The notes below the pieces were generated by a model. The model was not told the DNA's origin. It saw nothing but the letters and a program-made list of their open reading frames with translations, and ran no database searches. Of a stretch of DNA of 16,604 bases, positions 14,248 to 16,604 are shown piece by piece (positions within the stretch are counted from its first letter, which is position 1; every line of letters begins with the position of its first letter). A program made the translations under genes and the position numbers. The stretch covers positions 1 to 16,604 of the forward strand of contig NZ_CAJURR010000032.1 of the NCBI RefSeq assembly GCF_910589175.1, read 5' to 3'. This stretch comes from an uncultured Lactobacillus sp. GTDB taxonomy: Bacteria > Bacillota > Bacilli > Lactobacillales > Lactobacillaceae.

Positions 14248-15102
14248 TCAGCTTTCATTCTGTAATCGATTTGCAAGTTTCGTTAGACCTGCATGTCTTA
14301 ACACATCTTTTAATTGCTGCATAGATTTTTTATCTCCATTTCTCATATCTTCAAAATATTGGGTAATAAGAATCTTTAATCCAAACCTGTCATCAAAAGG
14401 CAATGTACGAATAAGGGCCATTGTTTCTGAAACATATTTATCAATTTTTCTAATACAAAGTGCCATATATAAATAATTAACACAAACTGTGGATACTCTC
14501 CGCTGAAAAGTAGCTGGACAATTTTCTAAATTTTTATAGTAGCGTAATACCTTTCCCATTCTAGCAATCAAAATGTCTGGATCAGAAATAGGCATAGAGT
14601 TACCAAAAATTGTTAATGCCTCGTTATCTGTAACCCAATTATCTTTCTGATAAATATATTGATTAATTTTTGCTCGAGTTGCTTTATCCATTGAAGTCAT
14701 TTCGTCCTTTAAATAAGCCCTGATTAATACAGCACGATAATATGTAATTTTTGGAACAGCAGGCATACTTTCCAATTCATGAGTAATTTTCTCCACTTCT
14801 TCTAAATCATTATTATTAAAAGCAACCGATAATTGATTAGAAATATTCTCTATCATCTTTGTACGTTCATTAATTTTGTACGAGCCATTGACTGACTCAA
14901 AAAATTTTATTATATCTACATGATTAGATTTAAGAAGTAAAATTAATTTTTCACTATCAATATCTGCTTCTTTTCCATTTTTAGCATAACCTGTTTCTAT
15001 CTCTGAATAGTGAGAAATAGACATAGGTATATTTTTAATCCAAGCGGCTTGTGTTTTATGTTGAGCCAATCTTTCTTTTCGAAGAGCTTCTCTTATTTTC
15101 AT
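14248..15102 (-). CDS. Rgg/GadR/MutR family transcriptional regulator
   Basis: Cytoplasmic regulator of 284 residues. Residues about 5-68 form an XRE-type helix-turn-helix (REALRKERLAQHKTQAAW ... ISHYSEIETG). The remaining helical repeat domain contains the hallmark WVTDNEALTIFGN (156-168) and the C-terminal KILITQYFEDMRNGD stretch of Rgg proteins, a TPR-like pocket that in characterised members binds short hydrophobic peptides. Three cysteines (195, 207, 216) are present. ATG at 15102 follows AGGAATAG. The gene reads toward the mini-ORF and bacteriocin genes, 31 bases before their -35 box, so it most likely controls them. Family certain; ligand, sign of control and targets are inferred. MutR-like bacteriocin regulators are a precedent. 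Confidence 0.9.
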   Translation of the reverse strand: MKIREALRKERLAQHKTQAAWIKNIPMSISHYSEIETGYAKNGKEADIDSEKLILLLKSNHVDIIKFFESVNGSYKINERTKMIENISNQLSVAFNNNDLEEVEKITHELESMPAVPKITYYRAVLIRAYLKDEMTSMDKATRAKINQYIYQKDNWVTDNEALTIFGNSMPISDPDILIARMGKVLRYYKNLENCPATFQRRVSTVCVNYLYMALCIRKIDKYVSETMALIRTLPFDDRFGLKILITQYFEDMRNGDKKSMQQLKDVLRHAGLTKLANRLQNES

Positions 15103-15135
15103 ATTATCATCTATTCCTATATTTGAGCTTATAAG

Positions 15136-15143
15136 TACTAGTA
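15136..15143. promoter_or_regulatory. TACTAGTA palindrome upstream of the Rgg gene
   Basis: An 8-bp perfect palindrome (TACTAGTA), flanked by AA-G and T-TT, is centred about 37 bases before the regulator ATG, in the gap after the terminator at 15171-15197. It could be an autoregulatory site. No consensus promoter could be fixed around it, so support is modest. Confidence 0.25.
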
Positions 15144-15170
15144 TTTGTAAATATAATACTCTTTATAACT

Positions 15171-15197
15171 AAAAAAAGCTGGCTAAATTAACCAGCT
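15171..15197 (-). terminator. Rho-independent terminator after the 60-residue membrane protein gene
   Basis: On the minus strand AGCTGG (15197-15192) pairs with CCAGCT (15183-15178), and weaker T-G, T-A and A-T pairs extend it toward the loop. Seven Ts follow (15177-15171). It separates the upstream gene from the Rgg regulator, which therefore needs its own promoter in 15103-15170. Confidence 0.85.
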
Positions 15198-15278
15198 CAA
15201 TTAAATAAATTCATCATAAAACATATTCATGTATAGGATAACAAGTAAAAATAAAAAAGATCCTTTGACCCTTTCTAT

Positions 15279-15461
15279 TTAAATACGACCACGTTTTTTA
15301 ATCGTATAACAGTTAACAAAATAGCCGATTGATCCAATGAAATAAAGCATCGCTAACCCAGCTGCGCCTAAGAAACGATTACCATTAACTGATAAATAAA
15401 TCATTCCACCAAGACCAGCTAAAACAATCAAGACTAAAATAATGTTAATAAACAGTTTCAT
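15279..15461 (-). CDS. small two-helix membrane protein of unknown function
   Basis: Sixty residues, with hydrophobic helices at about 4-24 and 32-51, a short NGNR turn between them, and a basic tail KKRGRI that suggests a cytoplasmic C-terminus. I do not recognise the family. ATG at 15461 is preceded by GAAGTG at a somewhat long distance. It has its own TATAAT promoter (15512-15517) and terminator (15171-15197), so it seems a single-gene unit. It sits between the RsmC-type gene and the Rgg-bacteriocin block. A role in immunity is conceivable from position, but the separate transcription unit argues against a tight link. Confidence 0.65.
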   Translation of the reverse strand: MKLFINIILVLIVLAGLGGMIYLSVNGNRFLGAAGLAMLYFIGSIGYFVNCYTIKKRGRI

Positions 15462-15511
15462 AATGAATTCACTTCTTTCAAAGTATTATTCTCTACTTTG
15501 TATTCGCTTTC

Positions 15512-15540
15512 ATTATAAACCTTTATTGTTATTTTTTTAA
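15512..15540 (-). promoter_or_regulatory. promoter of the 60-residue membrane protein gene
   Basis: On the minus strand a perfect TATAAT (15517-15512) lies 17 bases after TTAAAA (15540-15535, 4 of 6). The -35 overlaps the stop codon of the methyltransferase gene. The expected leader is about 44 bases. Confidence 0.55.
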
Positions 15541-16148
15541 TTATTTTTACTCATTAAAATGTAGTAACCCTTATCACGAGCTAAAATCTCACAATTTCCG
15601 TATATCTTTGTCATTAATTTCTTGGCACTAGGTGCACCTTGTTTCTTCTGAATTACTACCAACAAGACGCCATTTTCTACTAGATGGTCTTTTGCTTCAG
15701 TTAAAATTTGGTCGACTACCTTTTTACCAGCGCGAATTGGTGGATTAGTAATAATTAGCCCATATTTTTTATCCACCTGTTCATAAATATCTGACTGATA
15801 AATATTTACATTATCAATCCGATTAAACTGTGCATTTCTTTTAGCTAAGTCTAAGGCACGCTCATTTACATCTACCATATCAACTTCTTGATCAGGCCAA
15901 AACTTAGCCGCAAATAATCCCATTGGACCGTAACCAGTCCCAACATCTAAGATACCATCTTTTGGAAAATCAACGTTTTTCATTGCCTTTATTAAAACGC
16001 CGGAACCATAATCAACTCTTAATTTTGAAAAAACGCCCGCATCAGTCGTAAATTTTAAATCAATATCATCAATATGATAGTCAACTAAGTGTTCATCATG
16101 CTTGGCATCAGGATTAGCCGCAAAATACATTTGATTCTTTTTTGTCAT
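15537..16148 (-). CDS. RsmC/YbxB-type class I SAM methyltransferase
   Basis: Cytoplasmic methyltransferase related to the catalytic half of 16S rRNA guanine-N2 methyltransferase RsmC. The 203 residues comprise a single domain: N-terminal YFAANPDAKH and FSKLRVDYGSGVLIKAM, SAM motif I LDVGTGYG (67-74), the acidic motif II VDMVDVNERAL, and the catalytic NPPIRAGK starting at N135. Full RsmC of E. coli has an extra inactive N-terminal domain; this short form is normal in Firmicutes (YbxB). ATG at 16148 has a weak GCGAGA site. Normally it is found close to tadA-dnaX; here the bacteriocin block lies between them. The exact rRNA target is inferred. Confidence 0.88.
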   Translation of the reverse strand: MTKKNQMYFAANPDAKHDEHLVDYHIDDIDLKFTTDAGVFSKLRVDYGSGVLIKAMKNVDFPKDGILDVGTGYGPMGLFAAKFWPDQEVDMVDVNERALDLAKRNAQFNRIDNVNIYQSDIYEQVDKKYGLIITNPPIRAGKKVVDQILTEAKDHLVENGVLLVVIQKKQGAPSAKKLMTKIYGNCEILARDKGYYILMSKNN

Positions 16149-16217
16149 AATTATTCTCGCTTCTTTAATTTCTATTTATAGTTTATCAATTCTGCTTTGT
16201 TTTTTTCCATAAAGCCT

Positions 16218-16223
16218 TATAAT
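16218..16223 (+). promoter_or_regulatory. -10 box of the divergent plus-strand gene
   Basis: TATAAT at 16218-16223 is a perfect -10. The region 17 bases upstream (CTTTGT, 16195-16200) is a poor -35. The expected start is near 16230, 22 bases before the ATG at 16252, with AGGAAG between them. Confidence 0.5.
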
Positions 16224-16251
16224 TAGAATGTTACAGAAAGGAAGAGATAGA

Positions 16252-16476
16252 ATGATGATTTCTATTCCTATATTTATTTTAGCAATTATTATTGGAATTA
16301 TCTGTTTATGGGTAGGATTTAGAATAAAAGGCAACCAAGCAGTTTTTGGTCGTGTCCTTTCAACAAATAGACAAACCTGGGCAAGATTTTGGTTAACAGC
16401 TGGTTGGGTTATCATTATTACTGCAGTTTGCTACATTCTATTTATGATCATCTTACATTTTTATTTAAGCATGTAA
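16252..16476 (+). CDS. small two-helix membrane protein, family unrecognised
   Basis: The only convincing plus-strand gene. The 74 residues contain hydrophobic helices at about 2-22 and 46-70, joined by a polar loop of about 22 residues (FRIKGNQAVFGRVLSTNRQ). The loop with Arg, Ser, Asn and a following TWARFW faintly recalls the C-terminal helix pair of SdpI-like immunity proteins, but this is too weak to name it. Start set at ATG 16252 (MMISIPIF) because AGGAAG lies seven bases upstream; the open frame reaches back to 16228 without a site. It diverges from the methyltransferase gene. Function unknown. Confidence 0.72.
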   Translation: MMISIPIFILAIIIGIICLWVGFRIKGNQAVFGRVLSTNRQTWARFWLTAGWVIIITAVCYILFMIILHFYLSM

Positions 16477-16519
16477 AAAAGCTTACTAAATCTGAAGTGC
16501 CATAGAAAAGTTAGACATT

Positions 16520-16567
16520 TATAAAATTAGAATTTATTGAGCGTCCCATCTTGTTTCTAATTTTATA
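16520..16567. repeat. 13-bp perfect inverted repeat with 22-base loop
   Basis: TATAAAATTAGAA (16520-16532) is exactly mirrored by TTCTAATTTTATA (16555-16567). The 22-base centre is comparatively GC-rich (GAGCGTCCCATC). There is no following T-run on either strand, so it is not an obvious terminator. TTAGGAG at the window end looks like a ribosome site for a plus-strand gene beyond the edge, so this may be an operator or leader structure for that gene. Confidence 0.55.
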
Positions 16568-16604
16568 CTCTTAGTAATAATGTTTTGGGGGATTTTTTTA
16601 GGAG

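Noticed and set aside
15198..15278. Second mini-ORF (MNMFYDEFI) after the 60-residue membrane protein gene
   Set aside because: No ribosome site precedes it and it runs into the terminator hairpin.
16176..16415. Minus-strand frame opposite the 74-residue membrane protein
   Set aside because: It lacks a ribosome site, while the plus-strand gene has TATAAT and AGGAAG correctly spaced.
1..16604. tRNA, rRNA, CRISPR arrays and insertion sequences
   Set aside because: No cloverleaf with a TTCGA-type T-arm, no rRNA core motif, no regularly spaced repeats and no transposase motif were seen on either strand.

Overview
The window is about 16.6 kb of low-GC Firmicute DNA. It most resembles Lactobacillus sensu stricto of the gasseri/johnsonii kind. 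That placement is inference, based on gene content and order (dnaX-ebfC-recR-yaaL, tmk-darA-holB-yabA-rsmI, tsaB-rimI-tsaD), a short 4.5S-type SRP RNA, and AT-rich codon use. Almost everything reads on the minus strand, so transcription runs from high to low coordinates.

Layout from right to left (direction of transcription). 16252-16476 (+) is a small two-helix membrane protein that diverges from an RsmC-type methyltransferase gene (16148-15537). A 60-residue membrane protein follows, with its own promoter and terminator (15461-15279). Next is an accessory block inserted into the housekeeping run: an Rgg-family regulator (15102-14248), a promoter with palindromic elements, a 15-residue hydrophobic mini-ORF with a perfect AGGAGG site (14153-14106), a lactococcin 972-family bacteriocin precursor (14080-13790), a hairpin, an eight-helix FtsX-like permease (13731-11746), its ABC ATPase (11733-11080) and a YxeA-family protein (11057-10731), closed by a terminator at 10699-10722.

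Housekeeping genes then resume: tadA, the SRP RNA (ffs) with its own promoter, and dnaX-ebfC-recR-yaaL, ending at the terminator 6986-7010. A second unit, tmk-darA-holB-yabA-rsmI-acyl-ACP thioesterase, ends at the terminator 3059-3090. A third, folT-tsaB-rimI-tsaD, ends at the terminator 139-172. These units cover clamp loading (tau/gamma and delta prime), recombinational repair, dTMP phosphorylation, c-di-AMP sensing, initiation control, rRNA and tRNA modification (rsmI, tadA, t6A synthesis), folate uptake and fatty-acid release.

The most interesting part is 14080-14250. An Rgg regulator, a mini-gene for a hydrophobic 15-mer and a bacteriocin gene sit on one strand. The mini-gene and the bacteriocin appear to share one promoter flanked by two symmetric DNA elements. 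This has the layout of a peptide-sensing switch controlling a bacteriocin, but the mini-gene product resembles a leaderless hydrophobic peptide more than a classical SHP precursor. That function is a hypothesis.

No gene-free stretch exceeds 300 bases. No tRNA, 5S/16S/23S rRNA, CRISPR array or insertion sequence was recognised.
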